Shown here in pieces: positions 1-8,356 of a stretch of DNA of 24,608 bases; position 1 is the stretch's first letter, and every line of letters begins with the position of its first letter. The stretch spans positions 1-24,608 of the forward strand of contig CAZZEX010000074.1 in NCBI GenBank assembly GCA_964653285.1, read 5' to 3'. The notes below the pieces were generated by a model. That model had not been told where the DNA came from. It did no database searches and saw only the letters and a list, made by a program, of their open reading frames with translations. The position numbers and the translations under genes are program-made. Origin of the DNA: CAZZEX01 sp964653285 (GTDB lineage Bacteria > Chloroflexota > Anaerolineae > B4-G1).

Positions 1-1
1 G

Positions 2-46
2 GGTAGGCATTTCACCATCACCAACAGACCTGCCCCAACTTATTGA
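2..46 (+). CDS. possible C-terminal tail of an upstream gene (partial)
   Basis: A reading frame open from the left edge ends at a TGA at 44-46 and would encode the last 14 residues of a protein, ending in RPAPTY. By position it could be the end of the ATP-binding subunit expected beside the FtsX-type permease that follows, but too little is present to recognise any family. The only sequence support is the open frame and the right-sized gap to the next start codon. Treat it as a guess from context. Confidence 0.22.
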   Translation, partial: GRHFTITNRPAPTY

Positions 47-113
47 GATGATACTTGAAAAGATACTGTCTACTTATGTACTTGTCTACTCATCTACCTA
101 CCGGAGTAATTCC

Positions 114-2492
114 ATGAGCATCATCTGGCGCAAAGTCTGGCGCGATATGTGGCGCAACAAGTTCCGCACGTTCCTGGTGGTGTTTTCCACGGCCGTGGGT
201 GTGTTTGCCCTCGGATTTGTCTACGGTGTGTCCGGCGTGCTGACCACCCGGATAACGGAAAGTCATCAGGCCAGCGTCCCCGCCCATCTTACTTTCTATA
301 CCAATTTGTTCGATCAGGAGGTCGTCGAGATGATACTGCGCCAGCCGGGCGTCGTTGACGCGGAAGGCGTGGCTGCGGCCCTCATCCACTGGAAGTCAGA
401 GGGTGAGACGGATTGGCAGGACGGGATCATCATTGCCCGCGCCGACTACGAGGCGCAACACTTGAACCTGGTCGAGTTGCTGGAGGGTGAATGGCCGGGC
501 AGTTCGCGTACCCGGCACGCGGTGGCGGTAGAGCGGATGACGTCGCGCCACTTTAATGTTCCCATAGGTGCGACGGTCGTCGTCGAGTTTGAGGGACACG
601 GGCGACAGATGCCGGTCGTGGGTATCGCGCGCCACCCCCAGGCTGGCCCCCCTCCACTGGACTACGCCAGATTCCTCGTCACGCCGGAGACGTTTGCCTG
701 GCTGACCGGCGGGGAAGAAGGCTTCAACCGGCTCTATGTTCGCCTGGAGTCGTTCAGCGAAGACGGTGCAAACGCGGCCGGCGAGCGGCTCCAGCACCGG
801 CTAGAGCGTATGGGGCTGGGGGTAGGCAGGTATACCGTCACCGATCCCGAAGTCCACGACGCGCAAGAGGTCATAGACGCCGTGGGGCTCATTTTGACGG
901 TATTAGGGGGGCTGTCGCTGGTGTTGAGCGGATTCCTGATCGTCAACATGATGAACGCCACCGTCGCGCAGCAGGTGTGGCAGATTGGGGTGATGAAAGT
1001 GGTTGGCGCGACCGGGTGGCGCGTGATGCGCGTCTACCTGACGATGGCGTTGGTCTACGGGCTGCTTTCTTTGTTGCTGGCTGTGCCGACGGGGGCCATC
1101 GCCGCCTACCTGCTGGCGAGCGTGCTGCTCGACGTGTTTAACGTCACCGCCGGCACGTTCCGCCTGATGCCGGCTGCGGTGGGTATCCAGGTTGCGGTGG
1201 GACTGGTCGTGCCGCTGCTGGCGGCGCTGGTCCCGGTGATCGGCGGCGCGCGCATCACGCCGCACCAGGCTATCAGCAACTACGGCCTGGGGGCCGGGTT
1301 TGGACGCAACTGGCTCGACCGGTTGGTGGGGCGGATCCGCCGGTTGCCGCGTCCGCTGGCGCTCAGCCTGCGCAATACCTTCCGGCGCAAGACGCGCGTC
1401 GCGCTGACGATGCTCACGCTGGTGCTTGGCGGCGTGATGTTTGTCGTGGTGATGAGCGTGGGGACCTCGTTTAACAACACCCTTGAGGTGTTGCTCGACG
1501 ATTTCGGCTTCGACGTGCTGATTGCATTCCGACGTCCCTATCGCGTGGCGCAACTGGTTGACGTGACCAAGCGCGTCCCCGGTGTGACCGGGGCAGAAGT
1601 ATGGGACAGGCGGGATGGACAGTTGGCATTGCCGAGTGGCGAGGAACTCGACGTGGGAATCTGGGGCATACCGGCGGATTCCGAGATGTTCAACCCGCGC
1701 GTCGTCAGCGGCCGCGCGTTGCTGCCCGAGGACGGCCGCGCCATCCTGCTCAACAGCAAGATCGCTGCCGACGAGGGATTCTGGGTCGGTGACGTGATCA
1801 CGTTGACCATCGGCGAACGAGAATCAACCTGGACGGTGGTGGGTCTGATCCTCAACGTCAACAACCTGCAGCGGGATAACTTCGCCTCCTTCAACGCGCT
1901 GGCGCGGGAGACCGGCAATTTCGACCGGGGAGGGCTGGTGGTGGTGACGTCCGAGGAGCACGATCCCGCGACGCACCAGCGGTTGGTCAACGACCTGCGC
2001 GAAGCCTACAACGGACGGCGTATAGAACCGGCGATTCTTCAAAGCATCGCCGAAGTGAGACAAACGAACAAGTTGGTGTTTAACGCCATTATCTATCTTA
2101 TGCTGGCGATGGCGATACTGGCGGCGATAGTGGGCGGCGTTGGTCTGATGAGCACTATGACGATTAACGTGGTCGAGCGGGGGCGGGAGATCGGCGTGAT
2201 GCGCGCCATCGGTGCCAGTTCGGTCGCCATCATCGGGATTTTCATCGCCGAAGGGGTGCTGCTGGGTGTGTTGAGTTGGCTGCTCGCCGTGCCGCTCAGT
2301 TTCCCCGGGGCGTTGGCCTTCAATAACCTGGTTAGTAACACGCTGTTCCACATACCGCTCGACTTTGACTACTCCACAGGCGGGGTGGTGGGTTGGCTGG
2401 CGATTGTGGTGCTGCTTTCGGCGCTGGCGAGCCTGTGGCCGGCGCTGCGAGCGACGCAGGTCAGCGTGCGGGAAGCATTGGCCTACGAATGA
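114..2492 (+). CDS. ABC transporter permease with two FtsX domains (MacB/LolC-like)
   Basis: A 792-residue inner-membrane permease of the FtsX/MacB superfamily, built as a duplicated unit. A first membrane segment lies at about residues 17-40, followed by an extracytoplasmic domain, three helices from about residue 258, a central helix near 427-450, a second extracytoplasmic domain, and a final FtsX block from about residue 653. Both FtsX blocks carry the usual pattern of an IGVMKVVGA or IGVMRAIGA motif after the first helix of the block. Such proteins act with a separate ATPase in lipid or peptide export, or in mechanotransmission. The frame is open further upstream, but the ATG at 114 was chosen because GGAG lies at 103-106 and the protein then starts with a typical short cytoplasmic leader. 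The lipoprotein fusion partner follows immediately. The ATPase is not in the window. Substrate unknown. Confidence 0.9.
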   Translation: MSIIWRKVWRDMWRNKFRTFLVVFSTAVGVFALGFVYGVSGVLTTRITESHQASVPAHLTFYTNLFDQEVVEMILRQPGVVDAEGVAAALIHWKSEGETDWQDGIIIARADYEAQHLNLVELLEGEWPGSSRTRHAVAVERMTSRHFNVPIGATVVVEFEGHGRQMPVVGIARHPQAGPPPLDYARFLVTPETFAWLTGGEEGFNRLYVRLESFSEDGANAAGERLQHRLERMGLGVGRYTVTDPEVHDAQEVIDAVGLILTVLGGLSLVLSGFLIVNMMNATVAQQVWQIGVMKVVGATGWRVMRVYLTMALVYGLLSLLLAVPTGAIAAYLLASVLLDVFNVTAGTFRLMPAAVGIQVAVGLVVPLLAALVPVIGGARITPHQAISNYGLGAGFGRNWLDRLVGRIRRLPRPLALSLRNTFRRKTRVALTMLTLVLGGVMFVVVMSVGTSFNNTLEVLLDDFGFDVLIAFRRPYRVAQLVDVTKRVPGVTGAEVWDRRDGQLALPSGEELDVGIWGIPADSEMFNPRVVSGRALLPEDGRAILLNSKIAADEGFWVGDVITLTIGERESTWTVVGLILNVNNLQRDNFASFNALARETGNFDRGGLVVVTSEEHDPATHQRLVNDLREAYNGRRIEPAILQSIAEVRQTNKLVFNAIIYLMLAMAILAAIVGGVGLMSTMTINVVERGREIGVMRAIGASSVAIIGIFIAEGVLLGVLSWLLAVPLSFPGALAFNNLVSNTLFHIPLDFDYSTGGVVGWLAIVVLLSALASLWPALRATQVSVREALAYE

Positions 2493-2560
2493 CGGATCAG
2501 CGAATCAGCGAATCGGCGAATCAGCGAATCTACGAATCTACGAATTTGCGAATCACGAAC
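2484..2560 (+). repeat. degenerate tandem repeat of about 9 bp (word cgaatc)
   Basis: The gap between the permease and the fusion protein is filled by at least seven near copies of a 9-bp unit built on the word cgaatc (agcgaatc, ggcgaatc, tacgaatc and similar). The array begins inside the last codons of the permease, where tacgaat supplies the final Tyr-Glu and stop. A similar gcgaat word recurs upstream of the arabinofuranosidase near 18663-18677. It resembles other wordy intergenic repeats in this window. Function unknown. Confidence 0.7.
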
Positions 2561-2572
2561 GAGGAGGCAGAA

Positions 2573-3778
2573 ATGCGAAAGAGACAGCTATTAATCGGAG
2601 TGTTGACGTTGGTCATCGTCGGGTTGCTGGCAGGGTGTAGCGGGTCAGCTGCAACTGAGACCGTGCCGGCTGAGGATGTGCCGGTGGTGGCCTCGGATGC
2701 CGACGGCAAGGTAGTCGCCGAGGCAGTCATTGAGCCGGCTCGCTGGAGTGAACTGCGCTTCGACGTGACCGGCGAAGTGGCCGAGGTGCTGATGCAGGAG
2801 GGGGATGTCGTGTCCGAGGGCGACGTGCTGGTTCGCCTTGAGACGACCGACCTGGAGTGGGCGGTGGCCCAGGCGGAACTCAGCCTCAGCCAGGCTCAAG
2901 TGGGTCTGAGCCAGGCCCAACTGAGACTGAGACAGCTCCAGGAGCCTCCGGACGAGGCGGACATTCGGCAGGCCGAGCACGCCGTGGACCAGGCGGCCGC
3001 CGCGCTAAAGGCCGCCCAACTGGACCTTACCGCCGTGCTTAACAGCACGCTGCTCAACGAGACGCTGGAGGACGCTCAGAAGGTCTTCGAGGACGTGCAA
3101 CACAAGTATGAGGCGTGCCTGGATATGTACGAGTCAGGTAAAGAGCCGGACTACTGGCTCGTGGACCAGGCGCAGGAGCGGCTGGACGATGCGAAGCTAA
3201 ACCTGGATCGCATCCACCAGCAAGGGGACTCGCAATTGCAGGATGCCCGCAACGCGGTAGATCGGGCCCGGCAGTCCTACCGGGAGGCCGAGGATGCCCT
3301 CGAGCGGCTCCTGGAGGGAGCGGACCCACTAGACGTGAAGGCGGCGCAAGAGGACATAGAGGCAGCGCAACTGGACGTGGAGGCGAAAGAACTTAGCCTG
3401 GAGGAGGCGAACAGCGACCTGGAGCAGGCCAGGTTGGTCGCCCCCTTCGCTGGCGTTGTAGTAGAGGTCAACGTCGATCCGGGTGACGCGGTGGTGTCCA
3501 GCGAGGTGGTACTTGTACTGGCGACGCTCGATCGGCTCCAGGCGCACACCGTTGACCTGACGGAACTGGACGTGGCGCGGGTGGCCGAAGGACAGGCGGC
3601 GGTAGTGACGGTGGACGCGCTGCCCGACTTGCAGTTGAGGGGACACGTGGCACGCATTGGTCTGCAGTCCGTGGACTACCGGGGCGACGTGACCTATCCC
3701 GTCACCATCGAACTGGACGAGACCGCGCCGGAGCTCCGCTGGGGCATGACGGCGGTGGTCGAAATCGAAACAGACTGA
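2573..3778 (+). CDS. lipoprotein membrane-fusion (HlyD/MacA-like) subunit of ABC exporter
   Basis: A 401-residue periplasmic adaptor family protein. The N-terminus is a lipoprotein signal ending in a lipobox LLAGC with the acceptor Cys at residue 22. A first half-lipoyl segment (about residues 60-100, with EGDVVSEGDVLVRLE) leads into a long Gln/Ala/Glu-rich coiled-coil hairpin (about 100-295). The second half-lipoyl segment follows (APFAGVVVEVNVDPGDAV), then beta-barrel sequence to the end. The ATG at 2573 was chosen over an upstream in-frame start because GAGGAGG sits about 6 bases before it and it begins the signal peptide. The gene follows the FtsX permease across an 80-bp repeat-filled gap, so the two probably form one exporter. 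In a monoderm-like envelope the adaptor would be anchored outside the cytoplasmic membrane. Confidence 0.9.
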   Translation: MRKRQLLIGVLTLVIVGLLAGCSGSAATETVPAEDVPVVASDADGKVVAEAVIEPARWSELRFDVTGEVAEVLMQEGDVVSEGDVLVRLETTDLEWAVAQAELSLSQAQVGLSQAQLRLRQLQEPPDEADIRQAEHAVDQAAAALKAAQLDLTAVLNSTLLNETLEDAQKVFEDVQHKYEACLDMYESGKEPDYWLVDQAQERLDDAKLNLDRIHQQGDSQLQDARNAVDRARQSYREAEDALERLLEGADPLDVKAAQEDIEAAQLDVEAKELSLEEANSDLEQARLVAPFAGVVVEVNVDPGDAVVSSEVVLVLATLDRLQAHTVDLTELDVARVAEGQAAVVTVDALPDLQLRGHVARIGLQSVDYRGDVTYPVTIELDETAPELRWGMTAVVEIETD

Positions 3779-3811
3779 GATTCACTCAAAACACTCGAAA
3801 GGAGGCTATTC

Positions 3812-4255
3812 GTGGCTGGAAAAGCAGGACTGAAAGCAGGACTGATTGGCACAGTCGTCTTGTTGGTGGTGACAGTGATAAATCAGTTCTTGCCACCAGG
3901 AGGCTTGGTATACGTTGTCTGTGGGGTGGACATGCTGATATACGTCGGCATCGGAGTGTTGGCCGGGCTCTTCCTGGCCATGCCACGCACTCCTGGCAAG
4001 GGAGCCGGGGCGGGCGCCATCGCCGGACTGATCAGCGGGACGATCAGTGGAGTGATCGGTTACGTCATCATGTCCATCCGACTGGCGCGAGGATTGGGTT
4101 ATCCAGGCCTGGATCCCCAGCAGATGCAGCAGTTAACCGAGATGGGCATGGATCCGAAAATGTTTGCCATTCCAGGCGTGATATGTGGCATGGCCATCGG
4201 CTCTGGACTGGCAGCCAGCGGCGGAGCCATCTTTGCCGCCGTTAAGTCCGACTAG
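3812..4255 (+). CDS. small hypothetical membrane protein, glycine-rich
   Basis: A 147-residue protein with no recognised family. It starts at a GTG preceded by AAAGGAGG, an excellent ribosome site 8 bases upstream. It has about four hydrophobic segments: near residues 9-28, 32-52, 66-90 and a Gly/Ala-rich one near 118-140. The third contains small-residue spacing (GAGAGAIAGLISGTISG) typical of tightly packed helices. The N-terminus encodes KAGL twice from a perfect 12-bp tandem DNA repeat at 3821-3844. It lies 33 bp behind the fusion-protein gene on the same strand, so it may be cotranscribed with the exporter, but nothing in the sequence ties it to transport. Confidence 0.75.
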   Translation: MAGKAGLKAGLIGTVVLLVVTVINQFLPPGGLVYVVCGVDMLIYVGIGVLAGLFLAMPRTPGKGAGAGAIAGLISGTISGVIGYVIMSIRLARGLGYPGLDPQQMQQLTEMGMDPKMFAIPGVICGMAIGSGLAASGGAIFAAVKSD

Positions 4256-4388
4256 GAACAGAGAACCTTCCTGTTCGTGACGGGAAGGGAGCCCGGTCGC
4301 CTGACCAGGGTAACACCTTGATTCTGTGGACGGATGGATTGCGCCAGGGCGGAAGGACGGGGGGCAAGTACCGCCTGTGCCTGTTTTG

Positions 4389-4397
4389 TGTTATACT
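4389..4397 (+). promoter_or_regulatory. extended -10 promoter element for the MoxR operon
   Basis: TGTTATACT matches the extended -10 pattern TGnTATAMT. The -35 position (about 4369-4375) has no TTGACA-like hexamer, which is tolerated with an extended -10. It lies about 112 bp before the MoxR start. It is the only promoter-like sequence I see in this gap. Confidence 0.45.
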
Positions 4398-4467
4398 TGT
4401 CTCTGATGCAAGGGCTGCCGGACCGAACCGGTTGGCTCGCTTGGAGGTATTCCAATTGCCAGTCCCT

Positions 4468-4493
4468 GCTAACTGCTGACTGCTAACGGCTAA
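4468..4493 (+). repeat. short tandem repeat (word gctaac/gctgac)
   Basis: Three to four imperfect copies of a 7-8 bp word (gctaact, gctgact, gctaacg, gctaa). The same word family recurs at 5448-5465 and 11292-11400, always between genes. Function unknown. Confidence 0.6.
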
Positions 4494-4508
4494 GATTAGG
4501 AGGCCCAA

Positions 4509-5447
4509 ATGATTGCCGAAGTCGTCGCCCGTGTACGCGAGAATGTCCAGAAAGTCATTGTCGGTAGGGACGAGGTGATTGACCTGGCGCTGGTTGCCGT
4601 CCTTTGCGAAGGGCACATCCTCATCGAGGACGTGCCTGGCATCGGCAAGACCACGCTGGCGAGGTCGCTCGCTGCTAGCCTGGGCTGCGCCTTCCGCCGC
4701 ATTCAGTTCACCCCCGATTTGCTGCCCTCCGATGTCACCGGTATCAACTACTTCAACCAGAAGACGCAGGAGTTCGTGTTTCGTCCTGGTCCAGTGATAT
4801 CGCAGGTCGTGCTGGCCGACGAGATCAACCGCGCCACGCCGCGCACCCAGTCGGCTCTGCTGGAGGCCATGCAGGAACGGCAGATCACCGTAGACGGCGA
4901 GACCTACCCCCTGCCCCGTCCTTTCCTGGTGCTGGCCACCCAGAATCCGATTGAACTGGAGGGCACCTTCCCCCTGCCGGAGGCTCAGGTTGACCGCTTC
5001 CTGATCAAACTTCTCATCGGTTACCCGACAGAGGAAGAGGAGCACGCTATCTTGCTCCGCTTCGAGCGAGATGACCCGCTGGAGGAACTGGACTCTGTCA
5101 CTACTCCTGACGAGCTGATTGATATGCAGCGACAGGTGCGGGAGGTGCGGGTCGAGGAGTCGGTGCGCGGTTACGTCGTGAGTGTCGCCCGTGCCACGCG
5201 GGATCATCAGGACATTCAGTTGGGGGTCAGCCCGCGTGGGACGCTCTCGCTGTACAAGTGTGCTCAGGCATTGGCTGCCATCCGTGGGCGCGAGTACGTC
5301 CTGCCCGACGACGTCAAGCTGTTGGCCCCCTACGTCCTCACCCATCGCATCCTCATCAGCCCCGCAACCCGGCTGCGGGGTCGCCGGCTGGCTGACGTGC
5401 TGATGGACGTGATTGAGACGGTGCCGGTGCCCGTGGAGAGTGTTTAG
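4509..5447 (+). CDS. MoxR-family AAA+ ATPase
   Basis: A 312-residue AAA+ ATPase of the MoxR branch, thought to act as a chaperone-like ATPase that remodels or activates partner complexes. Walker A is PGIGKTT (Lys47). Walker B is LADEINRA with Asp104-Glu105. The family hallmark ATQNPIELEGTFPLPEAQVDRF pattern follows as sensor and arginine-finger region, and a winged lid domain fills the C-terminus. Length is normal. The start is the ATG behind AGGAGG at 4498-4503. It heads the classic MoxR-DUF58 pair, with the DUF58 gene 19 bp downstream, so the two probably work together. The target of the complex is not evident. Confidence 0.95.
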   Translation: MIAEVVARVRENVQKVIVGRDEVIDLALVAVLCEGHILIEDVPGIGKTTLARSLAASLGCAFRRIQFTPDLLPSDVTGINYFNQKTQEFVFRPGPVISQVVLADEINRATPRTQSALLEAMQERQITVDGETYPLPRPFLVLATQNPIELEGTFPLPEAQVDRFLIKLLIGYPTEEEEHAILLRFERDDPLEELDSVTTPDELIDMQRQVREVRVEESVRGYVVSVARATRDHQDIQLGVSPRGTLSLYKCAQALAAIRGREYVLPDDVKLLAPYVLTHRILISPATRLRGRRLADVLMDVIETVPVPVESV

Positions 5448-5466
5448 CCGTTAGTCGTTGGGCTGA

Positions 5467-6813
5467 ATGAATGTGGAATCCGCAGAGCGCAGGACAGAGG
5501 AACGGACGGACGAGCGCCATGCCCAGTTCAGCCCCGTCTGGTTCGAGATGGCGGTGCTGCTCATTGTCGCCGGGCTGGTTATTCACCAGCGTGCTCTCTT
5601 CGTCCTGGCCGCCTGCCTGTTGACCGTCATTCCCTTCGCCTGGTGGTGGAAGCGCACCTCGCTGCACCATGTCGAGTACGAACGGCGATTCGACAAGCGA
5701 TGCGCTTTCCCCGGCGAGACGTTCGAGATGACGGTGCGTGTCACCAACCGCAAGCTCCTGCCCTTGACCTGGCTGGAGGTCAGCGACGAGGTGCCGATGG
5801 CGATGCCCCTGGTGCGGGGCGTGCTCATGCCGACCCACATCCCCCAGATCGGCACGCTTGATACCGTGCTCTCCTTGCGCTGGTACGAGCGTGTCAGCCG
5901 GCAGTATGAACTGGAGTGTACTGCACGGGGCGTCTACACGTTGGGGCCGGTGCATCTCAGGTCAGGCGACGTCTTTACCCTCTTTGAGGCGCAGGAGAGC
6001 CGTAAGAGCCACGACCGGCTGGTCGTCTACCCGCGCCTGTGGCCGCTGGAGGACCTGGGATTGCCATCGAAGGAACCGTTCGGCGAGCGAAAGGCCCACC
6101 GTCGCCTGCTGGAGGACCCTCTGCGCACCATCGGCATCCGCGACTATCACCCCGAGGACGACCTGCGCTATATTCACTGGAAGGCCACGGCCCATCGGGG
6201 CGAGTTGCAGGTGCGGGTTTGCGAACCGACCACCACGCTCAGCCTGGTCATCCTGCTGAACGTTGCCACGTTTGAGCACCATTGGCAGGGCGTCATTCCA
6301 GAACTACTGGAGCGCACTATCAGCGTGGCAGGCTCCATCACCACCTGGGCCGTGGGGCAGAAGTACAAGGTGGGACTGGTCGCCAACGGCTGTATGCCGC
6401 TCTCCGATCAGCCTATCCGTGTGCCGGTAGGGCGTTCCCCGGGCCAACTGGTTGCCATCCTGGAGGCGCTGGCCGGCGTGACCAGTTTCGCCACCTCGTC
6501 CATCCAGGAACTGCTGCGTCGGGAGAGCCCTCGGTTGCCCTGGGGTGCCACGCTGGTTGTGGTGACGGCCATTGTAACCGACGAGTTGGCGGCGACGATG
6601 CTGCATCTTCGAGGTGCCGGGAGGCGGGTGGCGTTAGTCACGTTGGCCGAAGAACCGCCACCGCAACTGAATGGGGTCACCACCTATCACCTGCCCTCCT
6701 CCACGTTGGCCTTTCGACGTTTTGGCCGGGGGCCTTACGATGTAACGGCGGCGCTGCAGGCTGCGGGGTTAGCCCCCCCTCCCCCCCCTGTTGGGGGGGA
6801 GATCGGGAGGTAG
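5467..6813 (+). CDS. DUF58 domain-containing membrane protein
   Basis: A 448-residue protein of the DUF58 family, the usual partner of MoxR ATPases. Two hydrophobic segments sit near residues 22-57. A beta-rich region follows (LLPLTWLEVSDEVP), then the DUF58 core with the conserved motif DDLRYIHWKATAHRGELQVR near residues 228-247. A von Willebrand-like fold completes the C-terminal half (LVILLNVATFEHHW onwards). The ATG at 5467 has no strong ribosome site, and the gap from the MoxR stop is 19 bp and contains the wordy repeat, so translation may depend on the upstream gene. The last codons run through a C-rich and G-rich palindrome that encodes a run of prolines. The stop codon directly abuts the next start codon. 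Confidence 0.93.
   Translation: MNVESAERRTEERTDERHAQFSPVWFEMAVLLIVAGLVIHQRALFVLAACLLTVIPFAWWWKRTSLHHVEYERRFDKRCAFPGETFEMTVRVTNRKLLPLTWLEVSDEVPMAMPLVRGVLMPTHIPQIGTLDTVLSLRWYERVSRQYELECTARGVYTLGPVHLRSGDVFTLFEAQESRKSHDRLVVYPRLWPLEDLGLPSKEPFGERKAHRRLLEDPLRTIGIRDYHPEDDLRYIHWKATAHRGELQVRVCEPTTTLSLVILLNVATFEHHWQGVIPELLERTISVAGSITTWAVGQKYKVGLVANGCMPLSDQPIRVPVGRSPGQLVAILEALAGVTSFATSSIQELLRRESPRLPWGATLVVVTAIVTDELAATMLHLRGAGRRVALVTLAEEPPPQLNGVTTYHLPSSTLAFRRFGRGPYDVTAALQAAGLAPPPPPVGGEIGR
6780..6800 (+). repeat. C-run/G-run palindrome inside the end of the DUF58 gene
   Basis: TCCCCCCC at 6780-6787 pairs perfectly with GGGGGGGA at 6793-6800 around a 5-base loop. It is preceded by another C-run at 6773-6779. 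It encodes the Pro-rich tail of the DUF58 protein and lies just before the GGGAGG ribosome site of the next gene. The look is that of a repetitive extragenic palindrome absorbed into a reading frame. Confidence 0.7.
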
Positions 6814-8256
6814 ATGTTGGATAGGTTTCGTGCCCACGTCCGCCGCGAGTTGATATTCCTCGCTTTGGGGACGATGGATGTCTGCGTCATCACGCCTCTC
6901 TTCGCGGCGTTGCTTTCACCCATCATCCCGGTCCGGCCATTGCTGGTCATGGCCGTTTTCATCGGCGCGGTGCTGGCAGTGCATTACCTGGCCCGCCTGG
7001 CTCTATGGTTGCCTTTTCGTTCTGCTCTTCGTTCTGGCCTGCTGGGGCTGGGGATGCTATTGAGTGGCCTGCTGACCATCCACCAGTTACTGCACGCTCA
7101 AACGCGCCTTTTGGATCCCACCTGGCTGGTTGGCGTCTTCGGCAACCTGCAACAGGCGAATCTGTCACACGAGGACCTATCGCACGATGTGATCGTCTTC
7201 CTGCTGGTACTGTTCCTGTGGTGGCGGGGGTTGGTGCTGGCCCAGCGCCGGCTCGACAGCGAGAGCGTCACTTTTCGCTTTCGCCTGGGGCTGATGCTGC
7301 TCGCCATCACCACAGTGCTGGGCGGCACCATCCTCCCCTGGCCGCACTATCACTTCGTGTTCGTATTTTTCTTCGCCAGCCTGCTGGGGATCGCGCTAGC
7401 GCGGGCTGAGGAGGTGGGACAGCGATATGGGAGTAGCCAGTCGCCGTTCGGCCTCGGCTGGTTGGTAACACTGGTGACTACCAGCCTGACTGTCCTTCTA
7501 CTGGCGGCCGGCGTGGCAGCCTTATTAACTGGCGAGAACCTCGGCCTTTTCGTCACGCCAGCGTTGGAGGTGCTGCGCATGGTCTTCACCGGCGTGGCCT
7601 ACGTCCTGGCGTGGGTTGCGCATATCGTAGTTACGCTGTTACTGGCCGTTTTGCATTTCTTCTTCGGGGAGATCAACCTGGAAGAAATCAGGCGAAGGTT
7701 GGCCCTGCTTCTCCTGCCTGAGCCGCAGGTGCAACCCCGACAGCTACCCTTCACGGCCGAGCAACTGGCGCTGGTCAGGACAGTTGGCGTCATTCTTGGC
7801 GTACTGCTCTTGCTGCTGCTGGTAGCCATCTCACTCCGCCGGCTGCGTGCGCGGGCCGGGCAGCGACGCGACGAGGAGCGGGAATCGGTGTGGGAGGGAG
7901 CGCATCTGCGTCGCCGCCTGCGCGACCTGCTGCGGCACGGACGCCGCCGGCTGGGCCAGGCGACCGCCGGGTTGAGCAGTGTTCTCCTGGGCCGGCTCTT
8001 CGCTGCCTGGACCGTCCGCCGCATCTACGCCCACATGGGCGCGTTGGCCGCAGAGCAGGGCTACCCTCGTGCCGCCTACGAGACACCCTACGAGTACCTG
8101 CCGGCTCTTGAGCAAGCCTTCCCCGGCAGCCGTGACGAGGTGATGTGGATCACCGAAGCCTACGTCGCCGTACACTACGGGGAAGTGCCGGAGCTACCAG
8201 AGGATCTGGCGACGGTCCAGGCTGCGTGGGACTGCATCCGGGGATGTGAAGCGTAA
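6814..8256 (+). CDS. multi-pass membrane protein with C-terminal DUF4129 domain
   Basis: A 480-residue protein. The first roughly 300 residues hold about seven or eight hydrophobic helices, a further one lies near 325-347, and a soluble basic stretch leads to a C-terminal DUF4129 domain (RRIYAHMGALAAEQGYPRAA, then YETPYEYLPALEQ, to about residue 475). In related clusters DUF4129 forms the tail of TgpA-type transglutaminase-like proteins. Here I see no transglutaminase core: no Cys, His and Asp set between the helices and the tail. The start codon abuts the stop of the DUF58 gene, with GGGAGG just upstream, which indicates translational coupling and one complex with MoxR and DUF58. The product would be a membrane scaffold rather than an enzyme; that is inference. 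Confidence 0.85.
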   Translation: MLDRFRAHVRRELIFLALGTMDVCVITPLFAALLSPIIPVRPLLVMAVFIGAVLAVHYLARLALWLPFRSALRSGLLGLGMLLSGLLTIHQLLHAQTRLLDPTWLVGVFGNLQQANLSHEDLSHDVIVFLLVLFLWWRGLVLAQRRLDSESVTFRFRLGLMLLAITTVLGGTILPWPHYHFVFVFFFASLLGIALARAEEVGQRYGSSQSPFGLGWLVTLVTTSLTVLLLAAGVAALLTGENLGLFVTPALEVLRMVFTGVAYVLAWVAHIVVTLLLAVLHFFFGEINLEEIRRRLALLLLPEPQVQPRQLPFTAEQLALVRTVGVILGVLLLLLLVAISLRRLRARAGQRRDEERESVWEGAHLRRRLRDLLRHGRRRLGQATAGLSSVLLGRLFAAWTVRRIYAHMGALAAEQGYPRAAYETPYEYLPALEQAFPGSRDEVMWITEAYVAVHYGEVPELPEDLATVQAAWDCIRGCEA

Positions 8257-8272
8257 AGCGTGTTTGGTATAT

Positions 8273-8301
8273 TTGACACTACCACGGACTTGTGATATAG
8301 T
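8273..8301 (+). promoter_or_regulatory. sigma70-type promoter of pyrG
   Basis: TTGACA at 8273-8278, a 17-bp spacer, and TATAGT at 8296-8301, with TG one base before the -10 (TGaTATAGT). This is nearly consensus. The transcript should start near 8307-8311, giving a leader of about 75 bases before the pyrG start. Confidence 0.85.
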
Positions 8302-8322
8302 CAATACCTGAGAAAAGTCTAT

Positions 8323-8356
8323 GTGGGGAGGGCCGCCCCCGAGCGACCCTCCCCAC
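8323..8356 (+). promoter_or_regulatory. GC-rich hairpin in the pyrG leader
   Basis: GTGGGGAGGG at 8323-8332 pairs perfectly over 10 bp with CCCTCCCCAC at 8347-8356, leaving a 14-base C-rich loop. It lies inside the predicted leader, about 15 bases from the transcript start and 26 bases before the start codon. It is followed by TTCCCTT rather than a T-run, so it is a poor intrinsic terminator as it stands. It may regulate pyrG or may be a mobile palindromic repeat. Confidence 0.6.

Larger units (their letters stand above)
4256..4508. other. intergenic region upstream of the MoxR gene
   Basis: About 250 bp without a gene. It holds an extended -10 promoter candidate near 4389, an imperfect CCGG-CCGG inverted pair near 4418-4431, a short tandem repeat at 4468-4493, and an AGGAGG ribosome site at 4498-4503. 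No terminator with a T-run was found after the preceding gene. Confidence 0.6.

Noticed and set aside
55..82. TTGAAA with TGTACT at 16 bp as a promoter for the ABC permease
   Set aside because: The -10 is poor and overlaps wordy repeats; the gene is probably read from an upstream start outside the window.
2484..2560. CRISPR-like array
   Set aside because: Units are about 9 bp with no spacers and no cas genes.
4256..4300. Terminator after the small membrane protein
   Set aside because: Only a 6-bp GAACAG/CTGTTC pairing is present, without a T-run.
4242..5345. A 367-codon - strand frame opposite the MoxR gene
   Set aside because: A shadow frame, low-complexity in character, covering the MoxR coding sequence.
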